From NCBI GenBank assembly GCA_034769895.1, contig CM068372.1:377122910-377186909 (forward strand): a stretch of 64,000 nucleotides of DNA. The letters run 5' to 3'. This document shows positions 11,936-23,512 of this stretch, in pieces; the stretch's first letter is position 1; every line of letters begins with the position of its first letter. Source of the DNA: Magicicada septendecula (Eukaryota > Arthropoda > Insecta > Hemiptera > Cicadidae). The position numbers and the translations under genes were made by a program. Under the pieces are notes generated by a model, which saw only the letters and a list, made by a program, of their open reading frames with translations, searched no databases and was not told the origin of the DNA.

Positions 11936-12154
11936 AGCCCCAAAGTTATTGGCGTCAATTTATAAAGAAGCCGATAGCGTCCTTCTATATTTTGTTTGAT
12001 CAGTAATTGATTATGTAACGTGAGTCGCCTCGGCGTTGATCTTCAGTCTATCGCTAACGATGACGATCGCGAACGCACTAATAACCAGTACCGAATGTGT
12101 ATCGTTCTTCTCCTTACCTGTCCTTATATTAATGTACCTTAATTCCCGATAGGC

Positions 12155-15040
12155 GCCAAATTGTTTTACTAAAAACAATTAAAAGTTTCTTCCTGCGTCG
12201 TCTTCTTTTTCTTCGATAATAATTTAAACTTACCCAAATGGACTGGCGCGAATTCAAATCTCGAGTGGAGTCGGAAGTGTTGCCAACCTATAATTCTGGT
12301 AAACAATTTTCTCCAATGCTAAAGTACACAATTATTAAGACATATATCAAATAAAACAAGGAACGATTATTAGTGTTCAGTACTAATTTATTAGTGTCCA
12401 GATTCGCTGATTATTTATAAGTTAAGTACAAAATATTTGTTATTATAAAAAAGTTTGCTCCGGTTATTAAATTTTACTCGCTCATCGGGTGGTCAGGCGT
12501 GTCTTCAAGCGTTCTGGTTAATGATACAATGTTTTGTCGAGAACGATGAATAAGTTCTTTGGATTACAACAAAATAAAGCAAGATGTTTATGAAAGTACA
12601 CAACCTTACATCAATGTTAATTAAATACTATACAGGTTTACTTACAACACGGTTCTTAGTGTCTAAAAAGTGTGTCGACTTATAGGCGTCGCATAGAGGT
12701 TAAGTTACAGTTTCAAATAGGCTGATGCAGTTTTAAATAATTTTTCAATAATGGTTTGTGAAGTTGTTCAGTTTTTTTTTTTTTAAGATATAGTTTCAAC
12801 TAATCTTTGAAATAATTTATTATACCAAGTTCAGAGTGAGAGTTATTGTGTTGTGGAAACGTTAATTAATTTTATTCGCAATTATATAGAATTCATTTAT
12901 ACTTAACAACATCTTGTTGTTTCTTCTGATTAGTCCCAGGTAATTCTTCAAAATATTGTTGATTATAGTATTTAGTTCTTCATCATTAGGGTTTTCTTTT
13001 TTTCTATTTTATTTAGTCAATGTTTTTTTAATTTCAATTATTGAATTTTGATTTATGGTTTTATCATGTGTTCAATGGATCCAGATTCAATTTCTATTAT
13101 TCATATTTGTTCATTTTGAGTACATTTCCCTCTTATTACTTTTTTAATTAGAGCGGATTCAGTTTGGCATCTGCATACCTTGAGCTTTAATAATGGACTG
13201 TCTAAAAATTCTAACGGTTTTCTTAATTCCAAGCATAATTCCCTGCTTCTGATTGGTTAAGAATTTTGTTTACATTGTTATGAAAGCTTGGGTTTTTGGC
13301 CCCAAATTGACCTAATATTTTATAATTGCTATAATTCATTGGTGTAATTACCAATGTGTGAGATATTAACATCAATGTCTTTATTTTATTTCAACGATTA
13401 ATTTGATATCCCATAATGCTGGGCTTGGTCCTGTATCAACGTTTTGACCAATTTGCTAATGTTATTTTATTACATATTTCACTTATTTTTTATGTTTACT
13501 CTATTTCTGACATACTCTTATGGTTAGATAATTGAAATTAACAAGTCACTTTGTCTTATTTCTCAAATACAATGGTTAATTGCTTATAAATTGCTTTTTC
13601 TGAATTTTGACAGTTAGGAATTTTATAGGCTAAGCTATAAATGTCTGGAATTTCTTAATTTACACAATTTAACCATTACCTATTACTTTCATAGGTTCTG
13701 CTTGCCATTACTTAGTTATAGTGTCTACGTTTGAATGACTTTGGGCCATTTTACAATAAATAAATGTTATTATAATTTTAAAAAATCATTCCTTGACCTT
13801 TGCTAGTTCATTTGTCTAACATCCTTTTTTCCTATCTTATTACAGTTGTGAGTACTATTGTGATTATTAAACTTATACAATTGCTTGTCTGTATTTTCTA
13901 ATATTTCTTACACAAACTTTTTCCCACTTAATCTTTCTATGGTAACATATAACATTAAACTGGTTTATGGTCTTCTCGTGATCCAGCCCCATTCCTTCTT
14001 TTAAAATACAACCTTTTTAGATAAACTAACAACAACTTTGGTGCATGGTGTCTTGACACCATTTACAATATTGTGATCACCATCCTTGTTGCTATTTTGT
14101 AACATAGGATGTTTTACTATTATTTAAATCATAAGTAATTTGTTTCTTAGTTATTAACAAATAAAATTGGTTGACATATTAAATTTGTTGTCTACCATTT
14201 GTATGAACATTTAACATTATTTCTTAATTGAACAAAAGAATTCCTTTAATTAAATCTAACAATATGGTTTTTAAATTGATCTTATTTTCTACTAAAACTT
14301 ATCTTTTAATAATCGTCTAACATAATTCTTACACCATAGGTTCTACACACTACTAATGTTTCTTATTGTTTATCTATCAACATTTTAGTATTGTTTATTG
14401 TTTATTACCACTGTTCTTTTCTTTTATTACTACTATTAATTGTTTATATTAACTCATCCCTATCCTATCTATCACCTTCACTGATTACACTGGTTAAGTG
14501 TTTATTAAACTACAGTCACATTTGTAATACACTCTGTTTAAATTCACAGTAGTGATTCATCTTCAAATTCTTTAAGTTTTACAGTCACTGTTGCTATCAT
14601 ATATTAGTTTGGTTCACTGGTTATCATTAACACTCCCTACCTACCTCTCACTCTTGGTTTAAATTAGTTTTGACAAATCTAATTTTAAAGTCAGTTTTTA
14701 AAACCTCATGTGTTTGTTTTTACATTAATAATGTTATTTTAAAACACATAACATTCTAAATCACAAAGTTAGTCAACAACTTTGTGTAAAGTTAGTTTTT
14801 TGGGCTATTAACATTAGTCCCTATAATTCCTTCATCAAGTCTTTACAATTCGATTCTATTCTACCCTTTCTTAGTAGTATTTTTATCTTCATAATATAAT
14901 AACAATGGGTTTACATGTTTATTACTGGTGGTGTACTTTCTTTTACATAACTTGGGTAATACATGCTACAAAATGAAATATTAGTTAGGGTTTTTTATTC
15001 TTTTACTTTTTATTTTATAGCCTTTATCTGGCCAATCACT
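12155..15040 (-). mobile_element. AT-rich non-coding element, about 2.9 kb (copy 1); possible long LTR
   Basis: A continuous T-rich, ORF-free block. Its left end contains GGCGCCAAATTGTTTTACTA, matching the reverse complement of the right end of the second copy at about 42665-42695. Its right end contains GGCCAATCACTGGGGTTGGG, matching the complement of 39995-40015. The two copies are therefore the same element in opposite orientation. TGGCGCC next to the end resembles a primer-binding site, so each could be a solo long terminal repeat, but 2.8 kb would be unusually long and no 5-base target duplication was seen. Orientation given is that in which the GGCGCC end is 3'. Confidence 0.55.
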
Positions 15041-15236
15041 GGGGTTGGGTCACAGTCATTTGTCTGTCAGTCTAGTCTATTCACTCATTTATTATCTTTG
15101 TCTACTATTTTACTTCCATATTCCTTAAGGAAATGGAAGTTTGGTGATGGCAAAAAAAATCGTGTTCGAGATTATTGCAGATTCTGATTGTACTACACTC
15201 AAAACATGAAAAAAAGTCGTTTTAAAAAAGGTGTCT

Positions 15237-15290
15237 GTGTGTGTGTCTGTCTGTGTGTCTATCTGTCTGTCTATCTGTCTGTCTGTAGAT
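15237..15290. repeat. (TCTG)n / (GT)n mixed microsatellite
   Basis: Runs of TGTG, TCTG and TATC units directly before the first copy of the tandem array. Translated frames of RQTD repeats are artefacts. Confidence 0.85.
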
Positions 15291-15301
15291 TTTTTTTCTA
15301 T

Positions 15302-15935
15302 GGCAAACGATAACAGCCGCAAATTCAAACAGAATCAAATAATTTTTTGCATACAGTCCTGATTTGTAGAGTACTCACGACCTATTGTTTTTGGTAAAGA
15401 TCGGTTGAGGGAAAGAGGTAGTTTACCTGCAACGATTTTTTTTATCAAGGGTAATTTTTTTTTTTGGCAAACGATAACAGCCGCAAATTCAAACAGAATC
15501 AAATAATGTTTCGCATACAGCCCTGAATTATGGAGTTCTCAAGACCTATTGTTTTTGGTGAAGATCAGTTAAGGGAAAGGGGTAGTTTACCTGCAGCGTT
15601 TTTTTTATCAAGGGTATTTTCTATGGCAAACGATAACAGCCGCAAATTCAAACAGAATCAAATAATTTTTTGCATATAGCCGTGATTTGTAGAGTACTCA
15701 AGACCTATTGTTTTTGGTGAAGATCGGTTAAGGGGAAGGGGTAGTTTACCTGTAACGTTTTTTATGAAGGGTAATTTTCTATGACGAACGATAACTGCCG
15801 CATATTCAAACAGAATCAAATAATTTTTTGCATACGTCACTGAATTGTAGAGGACTCAAGGCCTTTTGATTTTTGTAAAGATCGGTTGAGGGGAAGGGGT
15901 AGTTTACCTGCAACCTTTTACGTTTTAACAAGAGT
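15302..15935. repeat. Tandem array, four units of about 160 bases
   Basis: Units begin with GGCAAACGATAACAGCCGC at 15302, 15466 and 15625, and in altered form at about 15783. The periods are 164, 159 and 158. Each unit carries CAAATTCAAACAGAATCAAA, GACCTATTGTTTTTGG and AGGGGTAGTTTACCTGC-type blocks in the same order. Units differ at several positions, so the array is not recent. No coding potential. Confidence 0.9.
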
Positions 15936-16151
15936 AAAGTACTTGAAAATTCATTTAAACTTTTTCAAACAATGGTAATTGTTAAAAATAAAATAATTTT
16001 GTTGCCAGGCAAAAAAATTATAATTTTTTAATTTTAAAGTAAATCATGTATAAGAGAAAATATGTCGTGCGTGGCAGGCAAGCATATCTCAGTTATGTAC
16101 TGTTTACGTTTCCATTTTATTATTATGACTACCGCAATAAAAAGGCAGGGA

Positions 16152-16159
16152 AGACACAC

Positions 16160-16192
<33 letters not shown>
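16152..16192. repeat. (CA)n microsatellite
   Basis: Short CA run of about 40 bases with one CG interruption. Confidence 0.95.
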
Positions 16193-16193
<1 letters not shown>

Positions 16194-16734
16194 TTCGCAT
16201 TATTTCTGGCCTCATTCATGTTTATTTTCTTACATTTGCACGGTTTTTAAATGGAAAGTGCCGAACCCATACCAAAATAACGCATGCAAGCCGAAAAAGT
16301 GTCCAGCGTGGATAGCGATTTGCTTCCTGTGGATCGCTGGGCAGTGTAACTGCACGTGTTTACAGAGGAACGATTCATAGACAGACTTTTCGTCTTTAGG
16401 GAATGAACCCTCTGCAAGATGCTGACGGTCCATGAGTGACTTCGGAGCGCTCCTTCTTTTCCGCGTGTTTGTTCTGTGAAACGTACACTGTAGATTCGCA
16501 GCTTTATTCTAAGCAACGCTCAATAGGAAATGTTGAAAATGTTTGTCCACGGTGTACCCTTATACACACTAAACCTGCTCTGATGTTTTAATTACGGACA
16601 TCATAATATTAAAACTTTGGAAACTTGAGCACTACTTAATGGAGATCAATCATTAACTTATACAAGCCATTAATTTTATGCATATTTTGTATATATATGT
16701 GTACAACGTTATCGGCAACAAAGAAGTAGTTTTT
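16193..16734. other. Unassigned stretch, no gene seen
   Basis: Overlapping minus-strand frames of 67-89 codons exist at 16230-16516 but show no known motif and no splice context that I can support. Confidence 0.4.
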
Positions 16735-16895
16735 GTTAAAATTCCTTCCCGGGATATTTGGCCGTAGTCCAATGTTTTCTACAAAACCAGACGTTTCGGC
16801 AATGTCATCGACTTGCATCATCAGTGAAAATCGAGTGCGATAACGTGAGGTGGTATATGTTAGTGACCACAGTACTGTGGTTAAGGCTGAAGCAG
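16735..16895 (-). mobile_element. Ribozyme-bearing repeat fragment (family 1)
   Basis: Shares CCCGGGATATTTGGCCGTAG, the hammerhead region and CGACCACAGTACTGTGGT-type blocks, in the same order, with the palindromic element at 59276-59640. Here only one arm is present. It probably represents the terminal repeat of a Penelope-like or related element. Confidence 0.6.
16786..16830 (-). ncRNA. Hammerhead ribozyme-like motif
   Basis: Minus strand: CUGAUGA, U, stem II GCAA/UUGC extended by GUC/GAC, then GAAACGUC. The core is complete. Stem III would be the self-complementary ACGU, with C as the cleavage-site base. A possible stem I pairs UUUUC with GAAAA further downstream. Hammerheads of this type are known in Penelope-like element termini. 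Confidence 0.6.
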
Positions 16896-17084
16896 TAAGT
16901 AGAAAGAAGTAGTTTCTATGGTAATATTTCATTTCGAAAATGATTTTAAATATAAATCTTAGAATATGGAAGTCATGTATGGTTCTCCATACCGATATTT
17001 TCTTTTTATTTTCTCATTTCCTTTGTACAGTTATTGATCATTATGCTTCAAATTAGTTTACTTCTCTTACAGCTATATTATATT

Positions 17085-17905
17085 TGTGGATCCCTTAAAG
17101 GGTCTGAGTTCTGCAACGTTATAATATCTTTAGTTATGCCATATGCCCTTTCCATCTTATGAATCCTTTCTTCTATAGCCGATTTTTTCAAGCCATTCTC
17201 TTGAATTATCTCTCCTAGATACTTAAATTTTGAACCTTCTCTATTCGATCAATATCTGTTAGCAGGAATTTTGGCGCGTTTTTAATGTTTGTGGGAAATT
17301 TGTTTTTTTCTGCAGAAATTCTTAAGCCTGTTCTACTGGCTATGTCCTCTAAAAATTAACTTGTGTTACTGCAGATGTCAGATGTTCAGAAAGTATAGCA
17401 AAGTCATCTGCGAATGCCAAACGGTTTACTTCAATACGTTTGTTCCTTCTCCCCAACATGATTGGTGATATTTTGCATTCCTTTAATTTTTCATTCCAAA
17501 TTCTCACTACTTTCTCCAGGACACAGTTAACAAGAATTGGGGATAAGCCATCACCCTGTCTTACACCTGTATTTATTTTGAATGGCTGAGATATTTCTCA
17601 CATGAATTTTATTTTTGAGACTGTGTCCGTATGGGTTTCACGGATTAGACTGCCAATTTAGATTTAACAGCAAATTCTCGGATTATTTTATCTATAGTTT
17701 TTCTATCAACAGAATCAAAGGCCTTTTTGAAATCAACAAATGTTACTACAATCTCCTTTGAATTCAGTAGCCTGTGACGGATTATTGACTTCAGAGTGAA
17801 TATTTGTTCTGGACAGAATCTGCCCTTCCTAAAGCCACCCTGATATTCACCCAAATGGCTATCCAACGTTTTTTCTACTCTCTTCAATAGAATCTTTGAA
17901 AATAT
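17085..17905 (-). pseudogene. LINE family A reverse transcriptase domain, fragment
   Basis: The minus strand at 17645-17887 encodes GGFRKGRFCPEQIFTLKSII and TFVDFKKAFDSVDR, the RT fingers/palm motifs with the first catalytic Asp. After a frame break it continues with GVRQGDGLSPILVN, then LAFADDFAILSEHLTS at about 17400-17445, which carries the catalytic ADD pair intact. The end (17090-17260) matches 50600-50830, linking it to family A. This is the only RT palm in the window with a plausible intact ADD. Broken by stops and frameshifts. Confidence 0.85.
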
Positions 17906-17934
17906 TTACGGTTGTAGATTATTATTACGTATTT

Positions 17935-17960
17935 CTTTTTCTTCTTCTTCTTCTTACTTC
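17935..17960. repeat. Short (TTC)n run
   Basis: About 25 bases of TTC units between the LINE fragment and unassigned AT-rich DNA. Confidence 0.8.
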
Positions 17961-18329
17961 ATGCCAGAAGTAACAATATCCACTTTTGTGCTTAATGTCA
18001 AAAACTGTAAAATTGAAACAGGAAAGGTTTCTTTTGTAATAAAATTGTGACACATTTGGACATGGAATTGGCAGTAGGCCTACTGCTTGCATGCATATGA
18101 TATGTGGAGACGATCGGATCATTACTCATTTTACCTAACTTTACATCTTTTTCTTTCTCTTCTCGGCTCAATTTTTTTCAGTGTCACGTTCCGAAAATAG
18201 TTATTAATTTTCTTTCATTGGTGATCACTCGTACTTTTTCTTATCTCACGTACTAAGCAGTGATCCTTTTTAGGTATAAAAAAAGAAATATTAAATTCAT
18301 TTTGGCAAAAGGCTCTTGACGTTCAATAC

Positions 18330-18930
18330 ATTTTTCCTTCTTACATGTTATACATCAATGATACATTTTAGCTCCCATCTATGTATTTCTTTTGAGCGTC
18401 TGTGCGATAGTAATGAGAATATACTCTAGGAAAAAGTTAATACGATTACGTATACCATCTTTTATACTTTCGTTAATACATTTCTTAACATGCCGACCCT
18501 GTTTGGTAATTTCAAGTATGCCATTTCGATCGCACTTTTTGACAGTCGTCTGAATAATTTTATTACTTATATCTAGGGTGTTAATAAAAGATAACTTACA
18601 CACCCGGAGATATTCATCACGAACTATAAATGAGTAGGCATAATTTAATGATCTTGGACTTTGATTCTGGGATATCTATATTTTGGTTCAATTTATGAAA
18701 TTCGTCTAGATATTTATTCTCTTTGACGGGTAATGTCTCCTAACATCCAGTAACATTGTAGAATTTTCTGTCCTTGTAAATGTGGCATTTGGTGAAGGCA
18801 ACATAATCTACAATCAGAACTGCATAGTGACTTAAAAGGTTTTTCTTCAGCTCCTTTCCAGAGGCACCGATATAGGCTTTTCCAAAGTTTTTCTTTTCAC
18901 AATCTCTCCACACCATAAACAAAAATCACT
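18330..18930 (-). pseudogene. Transposase-like relic with RVCKLSF...SHYYR...YIDGS motifs
   Basis: On the minus strand a frame runs FIVRDEYLRVCKLSFINTLD (about 18640-18580), then KCDRNGILEI and QGRH, then INESIKDGIRNRINFF. In another frame it continues RVYSHYYRTDAQKKYIDGS at about 18440-18385. Upstream, 18740-18922 encodes WRDCEKKNFGKAYIGASGKE, which resembles a GIY-YIG-like start but may be coincidence. The VCK..F..TL.IS, RGxH and SHYxR...YIxG order is known to me from transposon-associated insect proteins, but I cannot name the superfamily. A frameshift near 18445 and stops at about 18620 and 18735 show decay. Confidence 0.45.
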
Positions 18931-18969
18931 ACACTGCTGCCTCAAGTGGTCAAATAAACAACTATTTAC

Positions 18970-19250
18970 AGTTCTATACTGCACTATTCTGACTTGTATC
19001 AGTATAGTTACGAACAAAGGTCACTATATCTAACACAATACTGCTATGTCTCACTTGTAGCAGTATAGAACTAAATCAATAGTGATTTCAAAAAAATTCT
19101 GAAAAGCTTATCTGCTTTTAAAGCAATGTGCAGAGCTATTTTAACTTATATCAGTATAGAACTATAAAGATCAAGAAATGCAGATTAATTTGATGTATAA
19201 TACTCGACAATTTTTGAGTTGCAGCACTGTAGAATTAAGCCATCGATATG
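18970..19250. repeat. Degenerate repeat with TATCAGTATAGAACTA motif
   Basis: Variants of GTATCAGTATAGAACTA occur near 18998, 19058, 19148 and 19220, with an inverted variant near 18971. Spacing is irregular (60-90 bases). It may be an old tandem repeat. Confidence 0.45.
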
Positions 19251-19809
19251 CAGTATAATATTTCAACTTTTTACAAATTATAAAATAGATAAATATCTAA
19301 ATCGAATTTTGAAACAAAAAAAACTTCCAGCCAAATATAATACAAAAACTATAATCGTACTCACGGATTAACTAAAAAACGTAGGTACAGTGTAAACAAA
19401 TATACAAAACAAAGTTTTATTCTTTCGACATTTCAAACACGTATCCAAACATTCTCATTTTGACGATACTATAAATATTATAATAAGGCATAGAGGTGTC
19501 ATTGATTTTAAATTGTGAGGAACTGGGTAGCTACGTGGGGGAAAGAGGGTTTATTAACCTGACACACCGCTTTTTTGTTTTATATATTTCGTAGCACGTC
19601 GAATCACTTTACTGGCCTAGGAACGCGAGATGTACGGGGGTGAGCCGGGCACCATAGTGGCATATATGAAGTTCTTACTTCAAAAAAACAAAAAAACACA
19701 CAGGTCCATTGAATTGTGCATAAGCAGCGGTACAGAACTTTCTGTGTTAGGAAAAGTACCTGAGAACCTTGCTTAGTTCTGACACCACGAGCCACCGTTG
19801 ATCTGAACG

Positions 19810-20375
19810 TATACTTCTTCTTTTACGCCTCTTCAAAGATTAGATTATATAAACCTGTTCCGGCACCAATCTCATCCACGGACGACCCACGTGTCTACCA
19901 GTGGGTTTTTAGTTCAGTGCCGCCTTCGGCAATCGATCCTCTGTCATCCTTTTGCAGATGATCCCACCATTGTCTCCTGTAAATTGTAATAATCTCATTT
20001 ACGTCCTTTACTTCGAGTTCTGCTCTGTTAGCTTCATTCCTTATTCTATCTTGCCATATATAATTTAAAGTATTTCGAAGAAACTGCATTTCAGCACTTT
20101 GAATCTTGCCGCTTTCCTTTTTTTGTCATGACCCACGCCTCACTCGCATAAATTAATGTGGGTATTGCAATTGTCTTCTTATGAAATTTAATCCTTGTGC
20201 TGTGTCTTGTTTTATTTCTAAGATTTCTATGAATCGTACTACAAATTATCCTAAATTTATTTATTTTCTCTCTTATATCATATTCAGATTCATAGCTTAC
20301 TGCACAGCCGCGGTATTTGAAACGGCTCACTTGTTCTAAAGTGCTGTTGTTTATAACTATCTTAGTCCTCAATGG
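19810..20375 (-). pseudogene. LINE family B RT C-terminal fragment
   Basis: The minus strand reads MRTKIVINNSTLEQVSRFKY, then KINKFRIICSTIHRNLRNKT and IKFHKKTIAIPTLIYASEAW. After a frame change near 20090 it continues as RNEANRAELEVKDVNEII and RRQWWDHLQKDDR. These are the family's YLGC, GTIxRxLxxKTR, KFYKxMAxPTLxY and RxxWxxHLxRM blocks. The 3' end lies at a short CTTCTTCTTTT run (19814), the complement of a GAA-rich tail. Confidence 0.85.
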
Positions 20376-20757
20376 ATACGTTTAAAGGCCATTTATTTGA
20401 TTCGTACATCAAATATACAGTTACATAATCGATGGAAAAAACAAAATAATTTTGGTGTTTGATTTTACATTTTTTTATATGGTTACACACAGGTTGCAGT
20501 CCAGTAACAAAAACAGGGCCGGTTTTCATTCTGCCATCAACCGAGGAGAGATACTAAAACAAGTTTACTCGTTGTTGGGCAGTTATTCTGAGGGATTACA
20601 CTACACGCAGCGATTCTGTTGTCACCAACCCCTCTGCCAGCTGGCGTTAAGTCTGGTGGTGCATCCCCTGCTGTCTGTCACCCACGCCATTAAGCGTTGC
20701 AACCAACCTATAACTGAGCGCGCGTCGCACCAACCCTTCTAACAATATTCTTCGAGA

Positions 20758-20802
20758 TTATTATTATTATTATTATTATTATTACTACTATTATTATTAT
20801 AA
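20758..20802. repeat. (ATT)n microsatellite
   Basis: ATT repeats with ACT interruptions over about 45 bases. Confidence 0.95.
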
Positions 20803-21400
20803 ACAAGTTCACGTTGTTATTTACTTCTACCTGTATTATCAGCGACTTTAAAGCTCTACTTTAAAAACAAAGTTCGCGTGTACACTAAGTATAAAGAATG
20901 TCTTCTTCTTCGCTACATGGCTTGAGCTATAGCCCGTTCTGATTTCACAGAATCTCGGATGATTCTAAGAAACATTACAGTATACACCATATGTATGCAA
21001 TCGGTTTGACAACCTGTCCTCCGCCGGCAGCATCCAATGTCCCCTCGTAAAAATTACAAGTCTGTTTATTCACTCTGTAGCCATGAGTTTTGAAGTTAGC
21101 GTTTGTTAATTAGGTGACAATTTCATATTTGAATAGTCTTAATTATGTGGCAAAATTAAAACTGACAACATAAACACAGAACTGTTGATGAGATGAAGAA
21201 GAGATCTAGGATAAATTCAAGAAGAAGTCTATTTAGGATAAACAACTACAGGAACACACATGTAAATTAACCAACACGTCCATTGTTACAATTAATTGTT
21301 CTCCTCTATTTCGTTGCCAGCTCATCAAATAACACACTAAAATAATTTACAAAAACTTATTATCATTCTCTCTCAATTTTCCATACAAATTATAAACTAC
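20803..21400. other. Unassigned stretch, likely repeat-derived
   Basis: No clear coding motif. The part around 20905-20945 (CTACATGGCTTGAGCTATAG) resembles the 3' end of the LINE at 21430-21455, so at least that part is a LINE tail. Confidence 0.45.
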
Positions 21401-21403
21401 ACC

Positions 21404-21960
21404 TTTGATATATCTTCTACTTCGTCTTCTTCACCACATGGCTTGGGCTACAGCCCGTTCCGACTTCATTCCAAGGTCTTCCACGAACTCTTGTACCCAC
21501 TGGCCTGTATGCAAAGGCTTGTTTAGTAATACGCATGTCTACTATCATGCGTTCCACATGGGACTTTCAATTCTGCCTGTATTCCTTTATTCTATCCAGA
21601 ACCGATGAAACTTTAGGTCTTTCCTTATGTCGTCGTTACGTAGACGACCTCTCAAACTGCATCCCTTCACTGCTCTTAAAAATTTCATTTCAGAGGCTTA
21701 TATTTTTGAAATATCATTTTTGCAGGAGAGCCCATGTTTCACATCCTCCATACATTAAAGTCGACACAGCCACGACCTTATAGAACTTTAGCCGTGTCTC
21801 CCTCTGCGTTTTATTCTTCAATAGTCGTCTTATTGTTCCACAGGTGTAAATAAATTTTGTTTAACTTTCTCTCGACATCGTTGTCCTTCCTATATGAGAT
21901 TCAAATCCTAAATAATTAAAATTTGCTCTTACAGGGTTCTTACCTAGAAAGGCCATTGTT
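21404..21960 (-). pseudogene. LINE family B C-terminal fragment
   Basis: Minus-strand frames, broken by stops, show TQRETRLKFYKVV and STLMY, an ETW-like aromatic block, NEIFKS, then DRIKEYRQN..SHVERM and GTRVRGRPW. These are in the order of the family B RT C-terminus. The 3' end faces left near 21405. Confidence 0.7.
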
Positions 21961-22048
21961 TGTGTTAGTATTTGAGATTATTATAAAGAATGCATTTCAA
22001 TAATTTTTCTACGTACCAATTAATCTCAAACGAATTATGTATTTAAGT

Positions 22049-22170
22049 TTCTTCTTCTTCTTCTTCTTCTTCTTCTTCTTCTTCTTCTTCTTCTTCTTCT
22101 TCTTCTTCTTCTTCTTCTTCTTCTTCTTCTTCTTCTTCTTCTTCTTCTTCTTCGCCTCCTTCTTCTTCTC
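22049..22170. repeat. (TTC)n microsatellite
   Basis: About 35 perfect TTC/GAA units, then a short imperfect extension. Adjacent sequence at 22171-22320 has a minus frame (KSWKDKEEMDTVAG) that may be a LINE end, in which case the array is its GAA tail; this is uncertain. Confidence 0.95.
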
Positions 22171-22339
22171 TGCACTTCAAGTATAAGACACAAATTTCCT
22201 GCTACGGTATCCATCTCTTCCTTGTCCTTCCAAGATTTCTTCCTGATGGTATATAACGTCAGGCTCGAACTGGAAGTCTGGCTGGGTCCGCTCTGTTCGT
22301 GTGATCCACTCACCTTGTTCTATTTCTAGCTAAACTATA

Positions 22340-22735
22340 TATTTGCAATTCCGTGTTTATGTCCGCGTTTTTTATCCTGTCTTTCTCTTCTCCCTATCGC
22401 ACCGGGAGACGGAGGAAAAGTCGTAGACCTTCGGGGGAGATCCCTCGGGATCGAACACGGTGGCCGGGCCCGTGACCATTCTGGGCATCGGGGGTCGACG
22501 TACTGATCAGCGACGTACTCAAAAATGGTACCACGGGATCGTGAACCAGCCCGGCCGGGGGTCCTGTCCCTCCGGTTTTCACGTGTTGAGGAATGGTTTC
22601 GTGGGGGCTGCACATGCTGATGGTAGATTAATACACCCCCACCCAAATCTTTCTGGGAAAGTATAGTGCGAGCTGCTCCCCAGTCTGATGCCGCACTGTA
22701 CATTTTCAAATCTCCGGGCGTCTTGCCGTTCAACC
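22340..22735. other. GC-rich segment of unknown nature
   Basis: A 390-base GC-rich island between AT-rich LINE remnants. Both strands have frames of 68-132 codons without recognised domains. It contains GGAGACGGAGGAAAAG and CACCCCCACCC tracts. It may be part of an unrecognised retroelement. Confidence 0.4.
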
Positions 22736-22910
22736 GTCCTTCTCTTCTACGTCAAGCAGCCACGACTCACTGCCATAAAATAATGTCGGTACCGCAATCG
22801 TTGTATACACTTTAATTCCTATGTATCTTTGTGTTTTGTGTTTAAAGTGTCACCACAAATATGACCAAACTTATTGATTTTATTTTCAACGTCTAATGAA
22901 ATTTTTGCAT
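22735..22910 (-). pseudogene. LINE family B short fragment
   Basis: Minus strand decodes to a broken KFYK..IAVPTLFYGSESW-like segment. CACGACTCACTGCCATAAAA and CGGTACCGCAATCGTTGTAT parallel the nucleotide sequence of the family at 20120-20180. Too decayed for a frame. Confidence 0.6.
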
Positions 22911-22959
22911 TAAGTCAAATCATGAAGAAACATCAATTTAACAAACAAACATATGAAGG

Positions 22960-23403
22960 ATATAGTGAGAATATGACGGCTTTTGTTTTGGAAAGAAGAA
23001 AAAAACAAACGGCAAATACATAAAAGATAAGATGGAGAAAGACACAATACTTACAAGGAAACATAATTAGATATGATGATTAAAATTTAAGGATTATGGT
23101 GAATTGTGAACGGCGAAAGAAATTCGAAAGAGAGGACAGTTAAATTATAGTTAAGAAAACAGGAGAACAAGAGAAATTGAGGAGGTAACACGCACAATGT
23201 TAGATTATATCAACGAGAAACAATTAATATGGTTCGGACATGTCCAAAGAATACTAGAAGAAAGATTGCCGAAACAGACTTTCCATTGCTATGGAAGTCA
23301 AGAGGAAAGAGGCAGCAGAAATGGGCTGGAAAGAACTGGCGGAGTGGCAGAGATGAAGAAATGAGACGGAGTAGATTGGAAGAGGATCGTTATAAGCCGA
23401 TAT
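22960..23403 (+). pseudogene. LINE C-terminal fragment ending in GAA array
   Basis: The plus strand reads REIEEVTRTMLDYINEKQLI, WFGHVQRILEERLPKQTF and a decayed arginine/glycine-rich part before the array at 23404. WFGHVxRMxxxRLPK is the common C-terminal motif of RTE/CR1-like insect LINEs. A stop and frame changes precede it. The following (GAA)n begins at once, as with other LINE ends in the window. Confidence 0.75.
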
Positions 23404-23512
23404 GAAGAAGAAGAAGAAGAAGAAGAAGAAGAAGAAGAAGAAGAAGAAGAAGAAGAAGAAGAAGAAGAAGAAGAAGAAAAGAAGAAGAAGAAGAAGAACA
23501 ACAACAACAACA
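23404..23512. repeat. (GAA)n microsatellite with (CAA)n end
   Basis: GAA units with one extra-A interruption near 23478 and an AAC run at the 3' side. It immediately follows a LINE 3' end. Confidence 0.95.

Noticed and set aside
15302..15935. Four-unit array as a CRISPR
   Set aside because: Units of 160 bases repeat throughout without short repeats and unique spacers, and the genome is eukaryotic.
18740..18922. Penelope GIY-YIG domain (KAYIGASGKE)
   Set aside because: Spacing of the second Tyr and the following Arg and His is not convincing and no RT lies upstream, so it was kept only as part of an uncertain relic.
22335..22733. 132-codon minus frame rich in Arg and Pro
   Set aside because: GC-rich compositional frame with an equally long frame on the other strand.
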